The position numbers were made by a program, and so were the translations under genes. From Meandrina meandrites (Eukaryota > Cnidaria > Anthozoa > Scleractinia > Meandrinidae), in the NCBI GenBank assembly GCA_963693305.1, contig OY855908.1, positions 30,999,305 through 31,063,304 of the forward strand: 64,000 bases of DNA. Reading direction: 5' to 3'. A model generated the notes under the pieces. It was not told where the DNA came from. It searched no databases and was given only the letters and a program-made list of their open reading frames with translations. Each line of letters opens with the position of its first letter. Position 1 is the stretch's first letter. Of the stretch, positions 1-12,122 are shown piece by piece.

Positions 1-488
1 TTCCTCGACATCGAGACTCTCGGGAAAACAAAACTAACTGTTCCCCTCGGGACCAGACATTAAGTGTATATTAAACACAGATTAACGTAATTCTGCATTG
101 AACAGCCAGCATTATCTCATGGAAATTACTAACTAAAGACGAGACCGGCTGAGGTATCGCACATTGCACCGCGATGCTATTTGGATTTGTTTGCTGCCGT
201 GATTGACGTGAAGTATCATGTCTATTGACTTCTTTTTGATTAACAACAATTTGAACCTGAAAACGTTTTTCTTTTGAATATTAACAACAATACTGCAGAC
301 AACTTCAATTCGCCATTGATCAACGGCGAGATTATTCGATCTGTTTTTTTTTTAATAATAATTTTATTTTATTTTTTATTTAAATCAATATTTATCCAGG
401 AGCATCTAATTTAGAAGAACCCTGACACAAACAAAACAAAGACATTTTAAAAACGTTTAACACACAAGACATTTAACAGGAAAGGTAA
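1..488. other. No gene seen
   Basis: AT-rich sequence with poly-T and poly-A stretches at about 342-385. A short piece at about 295-341 resembles 599-660 inside the neighbouring frame (both carry a variant of TTCGCCATTGAT), which suggests a small local duplication. Nothing else is supported. Confidence 0.5.
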
Positions 489-1070
489 TTATTTTCTAAG
501 GTGGCGTTTGAGCTTTATCTTAAACTGAGCGTCTCTATTTCCATGATGTAACCCGGTAGAGCGCTGTATGTGCAAGCCCCGTTTACGCCCTGCATAAGGC
601 GAGATAATCGATCTGTATTTAACAAAATTTGTTACAGACACTTCACTTCGCCATTGATAGGAGAACTTGAAGCGTGGATCCATGCATAGGCGTACGGCCA
701 CATTCGGACTTGGAGAGGGGAGGGGGCGGTGATCTTCTTGCCCGAAAAAAAATTGTACAATGCCGGAATGCTTAAGCATTGAAATTGGGACATAAACGCA
801 CTGTAACTTCAAGGAAACAAAAAAGTTCGAAATTGCCACGTCTTCTGAAACTGTTATAATTCCAGAAACAGTTATTTTAAACCTCCCATACTCTATGACA
901 TCTATTGACAATTCTGCTCTATCTTGTTGAATTAGAAAAAGTTTTTTCTTCCGTGGCCTTGTCCGAAAATATTTATAACCTTGCCCATACTGTTGGCAAT
1001 GACTTGATTGCCATAAAAGCGCTAGCTCAATACACACGATAGCGAGGCTGTTTATCCTATTTTGCCCCAT
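489..1070 (-). CDS. Possible secreted protein, hypothetical (single exon seen)
   Basis: An open frame of 193 codons if the ATG at 1070 is used; it stays open further upstream, with another ATG at 1145. I prefer 1070 because the residues that follow look like a signal peptide: a short basic start (MGQNR), a hydrophobic stretch (SLAIVCIELALLW) and a likely cleavage after SSHC. The rest has basic patches (RPRKKK), a beta-rich middle and a basic end. I do not recognise the family. A frame this long is unlikely by chance in AT-rich DNA, so it is a gene, an exon of one, or a remnant. No splice sites were resolved around it and no function is proposed. Confidence 0.4.
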   Translation of the reverse strand: MGQNRINSLAIVCIELALLWQSSHCQQYGQGYKYFRTRPRKKKLFLIQQDRAELSIDVIEYGRFKITVSGIITVSEDVAISNFFVSLKLQCVYVPISMLKHSGIVQFFFGQEDHRPLPSPSPNVAVRLCMDPRFKFSYQWRSEVSVTNFVKYRSIISPYAGRKRGLHIQRSTGLHHGNRDAQFKIKLKRHLRK

Positions 1071-1196
1071 CGTGCTCCGAAGGAAGGTCTTTAAGCTGAA
1101 CGCTAAGCATGATATTGCAGTTTGAGAAGTCTGGGGTAATTCCATAGAGGCTGTTTTTGTGCAACGCTTCAAAGACTTCTGGAGAGTTTTCCACAA

Positions 1197-2044
1197 TTTT
1201 ACACCAGGCTTGACAATGACGGAGAGTTCGAGCAGGTTTAACGCTTTAGATAATCCTGTTGAAGATTACAACCAAAAACAAAATAAAAACACTCGGGCAA
1301 AAACCCAAATAAATTGTCTCGTGCATTTTTTCATATATTTATCTCCAGGCTTTGGTAGATGCCAACAAAATGCTTTGACTTTACAACCAAATATTTACTG
1401 TTCGCCTTTTCGACTGCTTGAACTTTAGTCACTTTCAAAGTCCTTTCTTCTTCATAGATAACAACGTTTACTTTGAACCAGTTCACAGACTCTAGGAACG
1501 CCTCAACCTAAAAAGTCATGTGAACAACAGCGATTTTACTAGATGTACGCATTCTCCCGCCTCCCGTGAATTGGCGCGAAAGTTTGGCGCGATCGGAAGC
1601 CGGACTTTATTTATCCCAAGTGCTTTTAGAAGAAAATTTAAAAATTTCTCGAAAATGGAGGAGGTGGGGGGGGCTGCTGTCCCCTTCTGCTCTCCTGGCG
1701 CGTACGCCTATGGATCCATGATGCCATCAAGATGTTTTGAAAAGTTGTAGTAGCCATCAGTTTTAGAGAATTCATAATACATTTCCTTGAAAGCCCGTTG
1801 CTCGTTTTTGCCTCTGTGTGTCCGAGACTCTTCTAACAGTAAATTTATCGTTTGGGTGGTTCTCATGTAACGTTTGAAACGTGTCTGTCATAAGCAACTT
1901 GTGTGGTATCGTTTCTCATTTCATATTCAGTCAGTTTTCGGGATTTACTCCGCAGTGGAGAAAAACCGGCCGTGGCGACCCAGTGAACAATTTATCCCTA
2001 GCAAATTGAATATATGAATGAATCACTCCTTTCGCATTTTCTAT
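1197..2044. other. No gene seen
   Basis: Short open frames only, none resembling a known protein. The part around 1640-1700 is G-rich. Confidence 0.4.
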
Positions 2045-2352
2045 ATTAGAAAACAGTCCAAAGAAAATATGCGCGCTGATTGGCTAAAAATTGTGTTTCT
2101 ATAACGCGATAGAACCACAGAACTAGCACGAGCTGTTGACGTGATGATGGCGCGAACAAAGAGAATTTACATTTTGATAGTCAAAGTTAACAAATTGTTT
2201 TCGTTTTTTTCGTCGCGGTGTTTTCTAAAAGAAATAGAAAACATGTTTTTCGTGTTTCTATCGAGCTATAGAAACACTCGTGAAAGTTTGGGAGAACCCG
2301 AAAAAGCTTTGGAAACACTCGCCTATCGGCTCGTGTTCTCACAGCATTTCTT
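2045..2352. repeat. Dispersed repeat, copy 1
   Basis: This stretch matches 53937-54215 over most of its length, including GCGCGCTGATTGG near the start and an inverted motif TTTCTATCGAG / CTATAGAAAC. A 72-codon open frame across it is part of the repeat and is not taken as a gene. The family is not identified. Confidence 0.75.
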
Positions 2353-3505
2353 GTTCTAGTTTACGTGTCTCATCGGTACTTCAAACTGATCTCCAAACTA
2401 TATTCTAGACAGGAGAGACCAGACGTGGAAAAAGAATTGTCCTACCACATGGACTTAATGGCGGTTAGTGAATGCAGATGGATTGGCAAGTGGTTATAGT
2501 CGTTATATACAACACTCGCATAGAATGACACCATCACGTACCACCAAACCCTCAAGTCTCCGAGCCACATTCAGCAGTCATAGAGAAGGAGGAACGGCTA
2601 TTGTGTCAAAAGCTGCAAAGAGATGAGCAGCAGAGAAAACAACAAAGTAAGCCCACAGTCAAGACAAAATAAAAATTCAGAATAGGCCTTTTCCGAGTTA
2701 CCTTTTACCTCTGTGTCAAAACGAGTTTACATGCGAAACCTTTCATATGAAAATGAGTATCACCTGCACGTCAATTTTCATGTAAATCAAATTCATTTTC
2801 ATTTGAATGGTTTCGCACGGAAACATCCTAAGATTTTGGAATTCTAATTTCAGTTCCAGTGCCCAGTCCCCCCCCCCCCCCCCCCCCCCACTTATTTTTT
2901 TTTCGAGAATAGCGCATTTTCTTTGATCTGCCGGAATTGTCTTCGCAAAATTCAACATTCATAGTCAAGCCTTCAAAAATGCGAGCTTCATGATCTTCAA
3001 CGTAGTACTCTTAATCTTCGCCAGTCAGTTGCAAATTTTCTGTGTCCATTCTGTGCAGTCCTTTACTTTTGCGATAACTAAGGACTTTTAAATCAATGAA
3101 TGCATCAGTTTTCTTTTGTTAACCGTTTGCCTTTTTCTTTTCCTTTCTTGACTTTAATAGCTTAGAACTTTAAAAATGTTTTCGTTACATTGATCAGAGG
3201 ATTTTGAGTCGGTGTGGAGCTAAGTCTGTAATTTCTTCTTGCAGTCGCTGTGATTGCATGGTTTACCGCGTCATTCGATGAATGTGTTGAGAATGAGCAA
3301 CTTGATCACGACATTTTAAATAAATTTCTATTTCTTTAACAAACGTTTTCCATAGCTATTTTATAAAAGCAAAAATGCTGGCGCATTAAGCCCACCAAAA
3401 GTAAACGGCCTTTGTTTCTGGTATGCGATAACAATTTAATTCTACAGTAACTGTATATGCTCTGAGCAACCTTGATACAGGACATAACCGAGAAATCAAT
3501 TAAAC
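2353..3505. other. Intergenic, with poly-C tract
   Basis: No gene seen. A run of about 20 cytosines lies at 2868-2889. The remainder is AT-rich with no recognisable coding signal. Confidence 0.5.
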
Positions 3506-3799
3506 TCAGAGGCGTAGCCAGGATTTTCCAAAGGGGTGGGGGGTCACACTGTGTCACCCCCAGGGTACTTACTAAGTCCACTGCAGATGTTCGGTCCTGA
3601 AAATGGAGTATGTAACTACCAAGCATAAGTAAATTCAGAAGTCCATGACTTCTGGTAAATTTTAATAGCATGTTGATTTTTCGGATTTGCACTTTTTCAC
3701 CACCTGAATTATAAGTTGTTTACTTAAAAAATTATCTCACGAACGGAGGATCACGGACACCCCAGGACTCCCCCTTCCCCCACCCCAGCTACGCCCCTG
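3506..3799. mobile_element. MITE with CAGRGGCGTAGC ends (hAT-like)
   Basis: The left end reads CAGAGGCGTAGCCAGG. The right end, read on the other strand, reads CAGGGGCGTAGCTGGG. Ends of this form are typical of nonautonomous hAT elements, so the family is inferred from the ends. No exact 8-bp target duplication is visible (AAACT against GAACT only). It carries no transposase. It lies about 320 bp past the 3' end of P450 gene A. Confidence 0.6.
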
Positions 3800-4079
3800 G
3801 AACTGGAATTCTAATAAATCGAAAGCAAAATTAAGTTTCAAAAACAGAATGTTATAAAATGAAATGTGAAACCAACTTTTTGTTTATATTATACTCAAAA
3901 ACCTGTTATGTTTCATCATAGTTAATAGACACGCATCAAATTTTATTTACTAGGAAAAATACTATCAGTTCTACAATAAGAAAAGCACTTGTTTAAAAAT
4001 CAAAAAACTTTCATAAGAACACGCAGTCATTCCTTTGTTCAAAAAATCGTCTTTCGTATACAAGATTTGGCAGTCACGT

Positions 4080-4085
4080 TTTATT
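4080..4085 (-). terminator. Polyadenylation signal of P450 gene A
   Basis: AATAAA on the minus strand, about 35 nt past the stop codon at 4120-4122, the position expected for the 3' UTR of gene A. Confidence 0.5.
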
Positions 4086-4119
4086 AATAGTCGGACAGGC
4101 AATGTTATTAAAGATGGCT

Positions 4120-7100
4120 CTAAATGGTCTCTACCCTTAAATGAACCCCGTCTCGAGGGAAGAGGGTGTTACCAGCGTGCATAACCAACGGCACCTGAGT
4201 CTCGGGTGATCGCACAAACTTGTACTTCGTTAGGATTTTCACCAGAGCGATCTTGATCTCCATCAGGGCAAACCTCATCCCGATGCAGTTTCTGGGCCCG
4301 GCTCCAAAAGGAAGGAACTGATACGGATGGCGGGTATCTTTGGCGGGACCGCGAAATCTTTCAGGGTCAAACTTCTCTGCCTCCGGCCACGCATCAGGGT
4401 CATGATGCAGAGCATAGAATGGAATAACGATTTCAATGCCTTTAGGAATAGAAATGCCGTTAACTTCGTAATCTTGGCCGCACTCTCGATTCAGCTGGTG
4501 CGCCGGGGGATACAGGCGCATGGTCTCGTTGATGACGCAGTCAAGGTACTCGATTCCGTGCGACAGCTCATACAGAGAAGCGCTGGGATTTAGCTCAGAG
4601 TAGCGACAAATTTCCTTTCGCAACTTCTCCTGAATTTCTGGGTATAATGCAAGTTGGTAAGCTGTGGTTGAGAGGGTAATCATCGAGGTTTCGTGCCCAG
4701 CCAACAAAAATGCCACGCACTGTGCGACAATTTCCTCATCGGTAAGTTTGCTGACCCCGTGGACCGTGGACTCTTCATGAGCTGTCAGCATTAGCTGCAT
4801 CAGATCCTGTCGGCTAGTCTCGCCTTCTCCTCGGCGTTGGCGGATCATTTCCAAAGCGAGGTTGCCGAAATAGCCCATACTTCCTCTCCTGACAAACCGT
4901 AGAATTGTTTTAAAGACTGGCAGGCGGCCCACGATGCGCAAAATAAAGGGAAATCGGAATGACTGCCTCAGTTTTGTAAGGAACTTTTCGTCTGGATCAG
5001 TTTGCACGTCAGCTTTGACGCTAAACGCAGTCGAAAGGATAATCTCTAATGTTAACATGCTGAACCAGTTCGTAATGTTCACTGTTTCACCTATGAGGAC
5101 AGATACAACGATGAATTAGAACAATTTAGCATTCTGACAATTATTTAACTATAGCATAAACGGGCCGACTTCGTTTTAATCCTGCAAATTGGAAATACTT
5201 TAAACCACGATTTCTGTAGCATGAAGTGACCACTGGTGCGAATTTCCTTGAACTACTTAAGTTTGATTCCTTCTATTGTGTATTTTTTATGGGGAACGCT
5301 TTACTCGTCCCAGTGCCTCTCCCCACCCAGGTGTGTAAATTTATGACAGCAGTGTAATTATGATATAATAAGCTTGCTTATCTTTAGGTCTACTGGTCAC
5401 TGTCTCAACATTTTGATCCGAAATCATCTCAACATTGTTGGGCCTTCTTGGGACATGTTGTACATGCCCTTGCAAAAGCAAGTTGTTCCAAAATGTTGGA
5501 CTGTTGCACTCATTGACTTGAATCAAACCGAACAGTCCTGGCCAAACGGTTATTACATTCTTACGTAACAAGTCTTCTGTTATTATATAAAACAAATAGA
5601 TTCCATTTTGTCCACGAACCGGTATTTTGTTTTTGCCACATCTTGACGTCATCTGTGACTCATAACTGAACATGGAATCTATTTGTTAATTGGAAATCTG
5701 CGAATTTGATTGGTTCTGCCATTGTTGCCTATTGGTTGCGGGATCGCGCGCACGTTGTTCCTCAAAGGGATAATACTTGGCTTCACACTAGAACCTAAGT
5801 ACTGTAAGTTTCAAGTAAGCACTTGACTCAAGTGCACTTGAAAATCTCAAGTCGCACTTTAGAAAAATTGGCTTCACACCTGATGGCAAAGTAGATTACT
5901 TGAGGCATTGCCGTCAATCAACTTTCGAGATAAACTCAGTCACACATATCACAAACACGTTTGCTCTCCAGCAAAATCATAAGGCCTTAGTTAAACTAAG
6001 AAAAATTTTATCTTTCAGTCCATCAGAATCGTGACACCGCTGTACGTGGAAAGCAGTTGGCTTCCAATTTCCTATTGGTCAAGTGTGTTCTCAAGTGTGG
6101 TGTAGACCATACTTGGCGGCTTACTTCGGCTTTTTTGAACTATGAACGTTTCCATGGTCACTAAGAAAAGTTCAAGTAAGTACGTTTTACCCATTCACAC
6201 TCAAAGTAGGTTCCAAGTGCACTTAGACCATACTTAAAAGCTCTTTTTAGTGTGAAGCCAAGTAATAATTATCGCTTTTTGACTTACAAATACAAAGAAA
6301 TGTAGGTATTAAAATGCAATCCTTCAAAAGTTCTTCTAATAAAACTTGATTACTCGCTCTGACTGTCTATGAACGAGAGTCAACTCGGCAACTATCCCCT
6401 CTTACTCTGATTGGTAAAGAGAAATAAGATGGTGAACATCGGTCACTCTTGAATGACCTAATTCCTCATGGGTGCTATGTAAAGGTGGCAAACACTGCCA
6501 GAACTTGCCACATTTCTGCGGATTAAAGCGACGAAACAATCCCCACTCCTGTAGGAAGGGGCCGAACGATATACAAAACAATTTTCCATAACTATCAATT
6601 TCAATCCCCACCGCAAAATATATTGTACAACTTCGTGTGGTCACGTTGACTCCGCCCGCCCCCAGATCTAATCTTTCGTACTCACCGGTACCAGCTATCC
6701 CCTGAAGTTTCTTCAGAAACACATCACACGATTCCTCTATCAGTGGAACCATCAGTTTCATTTTCCTCGCGCTAAATGAGGGAGTAAGGGTGCTGCGAAT
6801 ACGCTTCCACGTATCGTCACGCGCGGAGAATACATTTGAGTCAATCGGTGGAGGAGGAGTCGGCATCATTCGATTGTGAAACGTCGCGAACTCCTTGACC
6901 ATGATCGTTTTCAGCATTTCAGGATCCGCCACGACTAGAGATGGTTTCCTGCCCAGCGAAATCGCGAAGACCTTGCCGTACTGTCTTACATAGTCGAATA
7001 TCATCAAATGAATGCTTCCATACTTGCGGACCTCCAGAATGTTGCCGACAAACGGCAGGGGTTTCGGACCTGGGACATTCAATCGGTTCAGAACTGAGAA

Positions 7101-7202
7101 GCCGAGCATGCCATACCAGTAAATGAGTATCAACAGTAAAATCACAGCAGAAAAGATGATGGAAGGATCCCAAAGGTTAAATGTTTGAAGTGCGATAGCC
7201 AT
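4120..7202 (-). CDS. Cytochrome P450, CYP3 clan (gene A)
   Basis: Two coding exons, 7202-6686 and 5090-4120, joined at a phase-1 intron (donor GTGAGTAC, acceptor CATAG) to give 495 residues, normal for the family. An N-terminal membrane anchor (about residues 11-30) precedes a proline hinge (NVPGPKPLPF). The C-helix has WKRIR, the I-helix AGHET (303-307), the K-helix ExxR (ETMR, 361-364), then FDPERF and the haem loop FGAGPRNCIG with the ligand at Cys441. It is a haem monooxygenase expected on the endoplasmic reticulum membrane; the substrate cannot be told. It is the most diverged of the five. The start at 7202 was chosen because it aligns with the paralogues; an acceptor (GTGCAG) just upstream suggests a noncoding leader exon. 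The intron holds a MITE. Confidence 0.92.
5290..5342 (+). repeat. SINE fragment
   Basis: CTCCCCACCCAGGTGTGTAA and the preceding bases match the body of the SINE at 62031-62212, read in the opposite orientation. Only this piece of the body is present. It lies in the intron of P450 gene A. Confidence 0.5.
5591..5687. repeat. Short palindromic repeat
   Basis: AACAAATAGATTCCAT at 5591-5606 is matched by its exact complement at 5672-5687, giving 16-bp arms around a 65-bp core. It resembles a very short inverted-repeat element or the end of one and lies in the intron of gene A. Confidence 0.55.
5776..6262. mobile_element. MITE in the intron of P450 gene A
   Basis: The element begins CTTGGCTTCACACTA and ends with its complement, and TAATA stands on both sides (5771-5775 and 6263-6267) as a probable target duplication. 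It is about 487 bp with no protein frame. The superfamily is not assigned. It lies within the 1.6-kb intron 5091-6685. Confidence 0.75.
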
Positions 7203-8314
7203 TTTGTCTGCACGAGTGACAAAGAAATAATAATCACATTTGTAATGCAAGCAGTCACGCGTGAAGGGTGATGGCGTCTTGTCAGTTTTAAGGTAAACAC
7301 ATCTGCAGTTCCGTCACGAACAATAAACTAATCCTTTATCTCGGGCTTATAAAGTAGTCAAAGAAGCTGGGCGTTTTCTGTTCCTTCCTGAAACTCACCA
7401 AGAATACTTGCTCTTTGCAAATAAGCTTTATTACGAAATCTCTTGAAATAATTTTCTCGAGAACATATGCGTGAGGTCAACCTCGTTCCCTGGGTCTCTC
7501 TCTCCGAGGCTGGCGTGAGGTGTCAGTTGGAACGCGTGACTGCAGTTTTTCCACGATTTATATTTTAAGGTGCTGACATGTCGACAGTGTAGACTATAAA
7601 TATTTGTTCAATTGATGTCACTCGAAATATAAAAAAATTGCTGGCCATATAATGGCTGATAGCACCGCCAACTCAGCCAACTTACATAAACGGCATAATT
7701 GACTCGACACTGCTTGCTTGTGTTTGAATTTGACAGCATAATCATTCAGTCTGACAGATCATTTGCTGTAAACTTTAAATTAAAACATGTAAATAAGCTC
7801 AAAACCAGAACCGACGAGTTAAACTTACAAACTTCTTGTCAGCAGTACAGTCATATGAATGATGATGGTGATGCTTGTTTGTTTTTTTGCTGTTGTTGTA
7901 GGTTTTTGTTGCTGTTGTCGTTGCTGTTGTTGTTGTTGTTTAATAAAATGATAATAAAAATTGAAAATTCCTCCAAATCATGAAAAGTTTTTGCTGTGGT
8001 TTTGTTCCCCAGTCAATATGACGCCGGGTTGTTGTTCTAGCGGACGTACGAAGTAAAATTTTAGGCCCGAGAATTCTCAGGTTTGCCATCAATTTGTCTA
8101 TATATTTGACAAGAATACTAGATGACATTACCTGGGGAACGATTTCTACGCTTTAATTTAGATTTACAATCCCGAGTAGCCTTTAAACTTTACTTTTGGC
8201 TGTCGGCACAGTGACCGTCCTTTTTTTCTGCTACTTTTTCTTTTTTTTTTTAATTTCTAACTACTAACTAAATCAAATGACCCCGCTTGTCAGAATGAAA
8301 GAATCATAGCTTCT
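7203..8314. other. Upstream region of gene A, spacer to gene B
   Basis: This holds the likely 5' region of gene A: an acceptor at 7208-7210 and a possible leader donor (GTGAGT) near 7393-7398. The conserved block seen upstream of B, C and E is not recognisable here. A TTG/TGT-rich simple stretch lies at 7880-7940. No gene is seen. Confidence 0.4.
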
Positions 8315-8320
8315 TTTATT
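8315..8320 (-). terminator. Polyadenylation signal of P450 gene B
   Basis: AATAAA on the minus strand about 210 nt beyond the stop codon of gene B. Confidence 0.4.
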
Positions 8321-8529
8321 TCAGACTACTCAGTTACAAAAAGAAATCCACTTGTTTCTAAAATAATCTAGCACTATATACACATCTATTACTTCCTAGT
8401 TTACGATAATTAAGCACTCGGTTGCGCACAACAGTTACAGTCGTCAAATGGCTGAATGGTTAGTCAGGCTTTTCAGTTCAGGGAAAACAATACAATGTCA
8501 CAGTGCATTATAGGTAACTAGAACCTCTT

Positions 8530-10662
8530 TTAACTTGCAGACTGCACCCTGACCAGCACTCCATCTTTTGCTGACAGCGTAATGCCTTCACGAATTTCAA
8601 GCGGCACTTGTGTCTCGGGTGATGCTACGAACTTGTACTTCATCAGAATTCTCACCAGGGCCATTTTGACCTCCATCAAGGCGAACCTCATCCCGATGCA
8701 GTTTCTGGGCCCGGCACCGAACGGCAGGAACTGGAAGGCATGGCGGGTGTCTTTAGCGGGACTTCGGAATCTCTCGGGATCAAACTTTTCCGGGTTCTGC
8801 CAAGCGTCGGGGTCATGGTGCAAAACATAAAAGGGGATAATAATCTCCGTTCCAGCAGGAATATGGATTCCATTCAGATCAAAATCTTCAGTGCATTCTC
8901 GGTTCACTAGTGCAGCAGCGGGACAAAGTCGCTGAGACTCCTTGATGACGCAATCTAGGTACTCAATGTTTTGGGCCACTTCGAACAGAGGCTTCTTCCT
9001 GGCATTGGACTCCATGGCTTCGTTGATCTCTGCCCTCAGCTTGTCTTGAACATCCGGGTTTACAGCCAAATAGTACAGGGTGAAACTCAAAGTGTTGCTT
9101 GATGTTTCGTAGCCGGCCAATAGGAAGATGACTGACTGAGCTACAATTTCCTCGTCAGAAAGTCTGCTGGCCCCTTCCACCGTGGTCTCTTCGTTGGCCA
9201 CCATCATGAGATGGAGCAGATCCTTCCTGCCTGTAAGACCCTGCTGGCGCCTGGTTTTGATGATTTCTCTAACGACGTCTCCTAAATATGTCGGCTCATT
9301 TCCATATAGTGAGGAGATTAGCTTGAAGAGTAAATAGCCAAATGGCAGGCGGTCTAGCTGTCGGACAATTGAAGGAACTGCAAACAATGCCTTTGCTTTT
9401 TCCAGCACTTTGGTGTTTTCTCCCATTTGAACGTTGGTGTCTACACCAAAAGCCGTGGATAAAATGACTTCGAGTGTTAGCTTGCTGAACCAGTCCAGCA
9501 TATCCACACTTTGGTCTATAAGAGAAAACACATAATCGCAAGTTAGAATAACAGTTCTAAGTATTTAAAGAATTGTTTGCGTCTGCTGCATGGGTAAATC
9601 AGTTAATTGAAATGAACTGAATTGTCTCCTTTCTTTGGGTGATTATTTTACAATGTAGTGGCCGTAGTGGGTGATGTTTTGCAATGTAACGTAGTCATAA
9701 AACCAAGAAAAACTACTAATACATGAAACGGTTTAGACCTAAAAACGCACACACAAAAGAAATAACAAGCAAGGGTCAAATGAGACAAGGCCTGAATGAC
9801 AGTCATGATATACACGTACTTGCACGGTTCACTTGGAATTTTTCTACTTTTAACTACGCCCTGAATATCGAGGGAGGGGAGGGGGAGGATACAAACTGAA
9901 AAAGTGATGAGGAGACTCAATGAAATATTTAAAAAGATTCCTCAAGGCTAAACTTCACACTGCACTTCGCTTTGAGACCTAAGTAAATAGTTAAGAAGGT
10001 ACGACAAGCATTCAGGGTCATAACCCCCTGCGAATAGAATCAAGAGCTAAAGGTAAACAAGGTTTAAATCGGCTATATTTTTAAGTTAAAAGGCAACCAA
10101 AACACGAAATCATTTTACACTCACCCGAATCAGCAATTGTCTCAAGTTTTTCCATCAACGTGTCACACGATTTTTCGATGAGTGGTACCATCAACTTCAT
10201 CTTTCCCGCGCTGAACGTGGGCGTCAATGTGGAACGGATTCGCTTCCAGGTTTCGTCTTTTGTCTCTAACAGGTTCTTTTCAAATGGAGGGCCAACGAAC
10301 TCGGATCGGAACAGGAAACGATTTCGGAAACTTGGAAAATCCTTGACCATTACCCGCTTTAACAACTCTGGATCTGCAACGACGAGTGTTGGTTTTCTAC
10401 CCAGACATACCGTGAAAACCTTGCCATACTTCTTAGCGTAGTCGAGAAACATTAGATGAACTGCCTCATATTTTCTTGTTTCAAGAAAATTTCCTAGGAA
10501 TGGAATAGGTTTGGGACCAGGGACGTTGAGTTTCTTGAGGTCTGCGAAGCCACGCGTTCCATACCAGTAGAGAAACAACACTACGAGGAGTAAAAGCGAC
10601 GCGATGGCAGCAGGATGAGCGAGGGATTCCAAAGGCAGCATCTGCTGTAACAAGTCCATCAT
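8530..10662 (-). CDS. Cytochrome P450, CYP3 clan (gene B)
   Basis: Coding exons 10662-10125 and 9515-8530 (donor GTGAGTG, acceptor TTATAG, phase 1) encode 507 residues. Visible in order are a hydrophobic anchor (about 20-36), the hinge NVPGPKPIPF, C-helix WKRIR, I-helix AGYET (313-317), ExxR (ESQR, 372-375), FDPERF (424-429) and haem loop FGAGPRNCIG with Cys452. The AGYET-S form with glutamate is typical of CYP3A-like enzymes. The product is a predicted ER-bound monooxygenase of small lipophilic compounds; substrate unknown. Upstream, donor GTAAGT at 10859-10864 and acceptor CTTGCAG at 10702-10704 define a leader intron. It is close in sequence to gene C, so the two probably arose by recent tandem duplication. 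A polyadenylation signal lies at 8315-8320. Confidence 0.93.
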
Positions 10663-10700
10663 CTACGTTCTTCAAACTTGAAGTATAAGAACTGAGCAAG

Positions 10701-10865
10701 CCTGCAAGAGAAACGAGTGGATTCGACCCAATTAACTTCTTTTATTGTTTGCATTGCAAATGCCAACAACACGAAAATGAATCTTAGCGGCGCACTGCAA
10801 AGAAAATGCATAAGGCATTGCCCTTCTACTTGAAATCTTAATGAACGCTAACAGAACAACTTACC
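10701..10865 (-). other. Leader intron of gene B (5' UTR)
   Basis: A GTAAGT donor (10859-10864) and a CTCTTGCAG acceptor (10702 and just above) lie upstream of the ATG. Genes C (donor 16701-16706, acceptor near 16543) and E (donor 63196-63201, acceptor near 62991) have matching sites at similar distances, so a noncoding first exon appears to be shared by the family. Confidence 0.6.
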
Positions 10866-10963
10866 TTAATATTGCTGGACTCAAACAAAGACCGATTTGT
10901 AAGAACGAGAACAAATGATTCACTGGACAGTGGAATGCCAGCAACAACTGTTTTTTTGAAGAG

Positions 10964-11040
10964 TCATTGCGCAACATTAGATGTGAACTGCAGCGTAATG
11001 TTAGCGTGACGTCGTATTAGCCTTGGACTTTTTTTGTAAT
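10964..11040 (-). promoter_or_regulatory. Conserved P450 promoter block, gene B
   Basis: A block of about 70 bp starts CATTGCGCAACATTAG and includes TAATGTTAGCGTGACGTC, which contains TGACGTC (an ATF/CREB-type core) and ends with CCTTGGACTT and TTGTAAT. Similar blocks occur upstream of genes C and E at comparable distances from the leader donor. The conservation is visible; the promoter role is inferred. Confidence 0.6.
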
Positions 11041-11349
11041 CATTATGCAAAGGTCAAAACTTGGGTAAACTGTTTGACGCTTTGTTATCTGGGTTCTTTA
11101 CTTGCCTTACTTATAGTCTTTACTTCTTGACTTATATTTATGAAAAAAGGCAATGGTTAGGTTATTACCTTACACTACCACTGAAGTGTCGGGCTGCAAA
11201 GTGATATCCCAAATGTTTTCTTAAATTAGTGAAAATGACTGAAAGTAACAATTCTGTGTTTATAAAGTGGCAACTAAAATTGTATATTTAAAATGAACCT
11301 CGAGAAATAATATTGCATGCCGGGAATAACCGTGAAATGACCACAGTAA

Positions 11350-11724
11350 TTGTAAAACAGCCTCAAGTAGAACTTACAAAACTAAGAATCAAGAAATAAA
11401 TTTTAGGCTTTAGTGACCTTGGAATATATCAATATTCAGAGCTACAATAGCGTATTTCTTAAACAAGGTCAACGAAGGTGACTTTATTTTTTAGTCGCCG
11501 TAGTATATACGTCATTGGTCAGTATAATGTTTTGGCAATCAACTATCTGCATAGTCATCCTAAACCGAAAAAAAAAACAGGAACAGTGTTTTCGATAATA
11601 CTTTGTGCGATTTTATAATTTCTTTTTAAGAACCGCATATAGCTATCGACATCATACTTGAAATGCTTCGTTGGCCCGAAAAGTGCTACGAACTCTCAGT
11701 TCACTTCAAAAGGCAATTCTCCAG
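11350..11724. repeat. Duplicated upstream segment, copy U1
   Basis: This matches 11761-12122 closely across its length, for example AACAAGGTCAACGAAGGTGA, then CAGTATAAT, and an end with TTCACTTCAAAAGGCAATTC. It lies behind the gene B promoter block. No protein frame is present. Confidence 0.8.
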
Positions 11725-11760
11725 AAAGAGTAGAACTTTTACGCTCTCAATGCATAGTAT

Positions 11761-12122
11761 TATTGTGAAACAGCCTCAAGTAGAAACTTACAAAGAATCA
11801 AGAAACATTTTTTTTATCCTTTAGTGTCCTCGGAATATGTCAATGTTCAGAGCTAGGGTATTTTGTTAAACAAGGTCAACGAAGGTGACCTCATTTTTTA
11901 GTCGCCGTTGTATATACGTCATTAGTCAGTATAATATTTTGGCGATCAACTATCTGCTTCGTCATCCATATCGAAAAGATATGAAACAGTGTTTGCGATA
12001 ATGCTTTGTGCGATTTTATAATTTCTGTTTTAAGATCTGCATTTAGCTATCGACTGCATACGCTACGTGGGACCAAAAAATTGCTAAGAGCTCTCAGTTC
12101 ACTTCAAAAGGCAATTCTCCTA
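11761..12122. repeat. Duplicated upstream segment, copy U2
   Basis: Direct tandem copy of 11350-11724 with scattered substitutions and small gaps. A third, more diverged copy is suggested at about 12590-12980, where AACAAGGTCAACCAAGGTTA and a TATACGCCAT match occur. Confidence 0.8.

Noticed and set aside
4327..4593. Plus-strand frames across P450 exons (also at 8582, 10160, 14290, 21735, 60750)
   Set aside because: They lie opposite conserved P450 exons and have no family features; they follow from the codon bias of the real frame.
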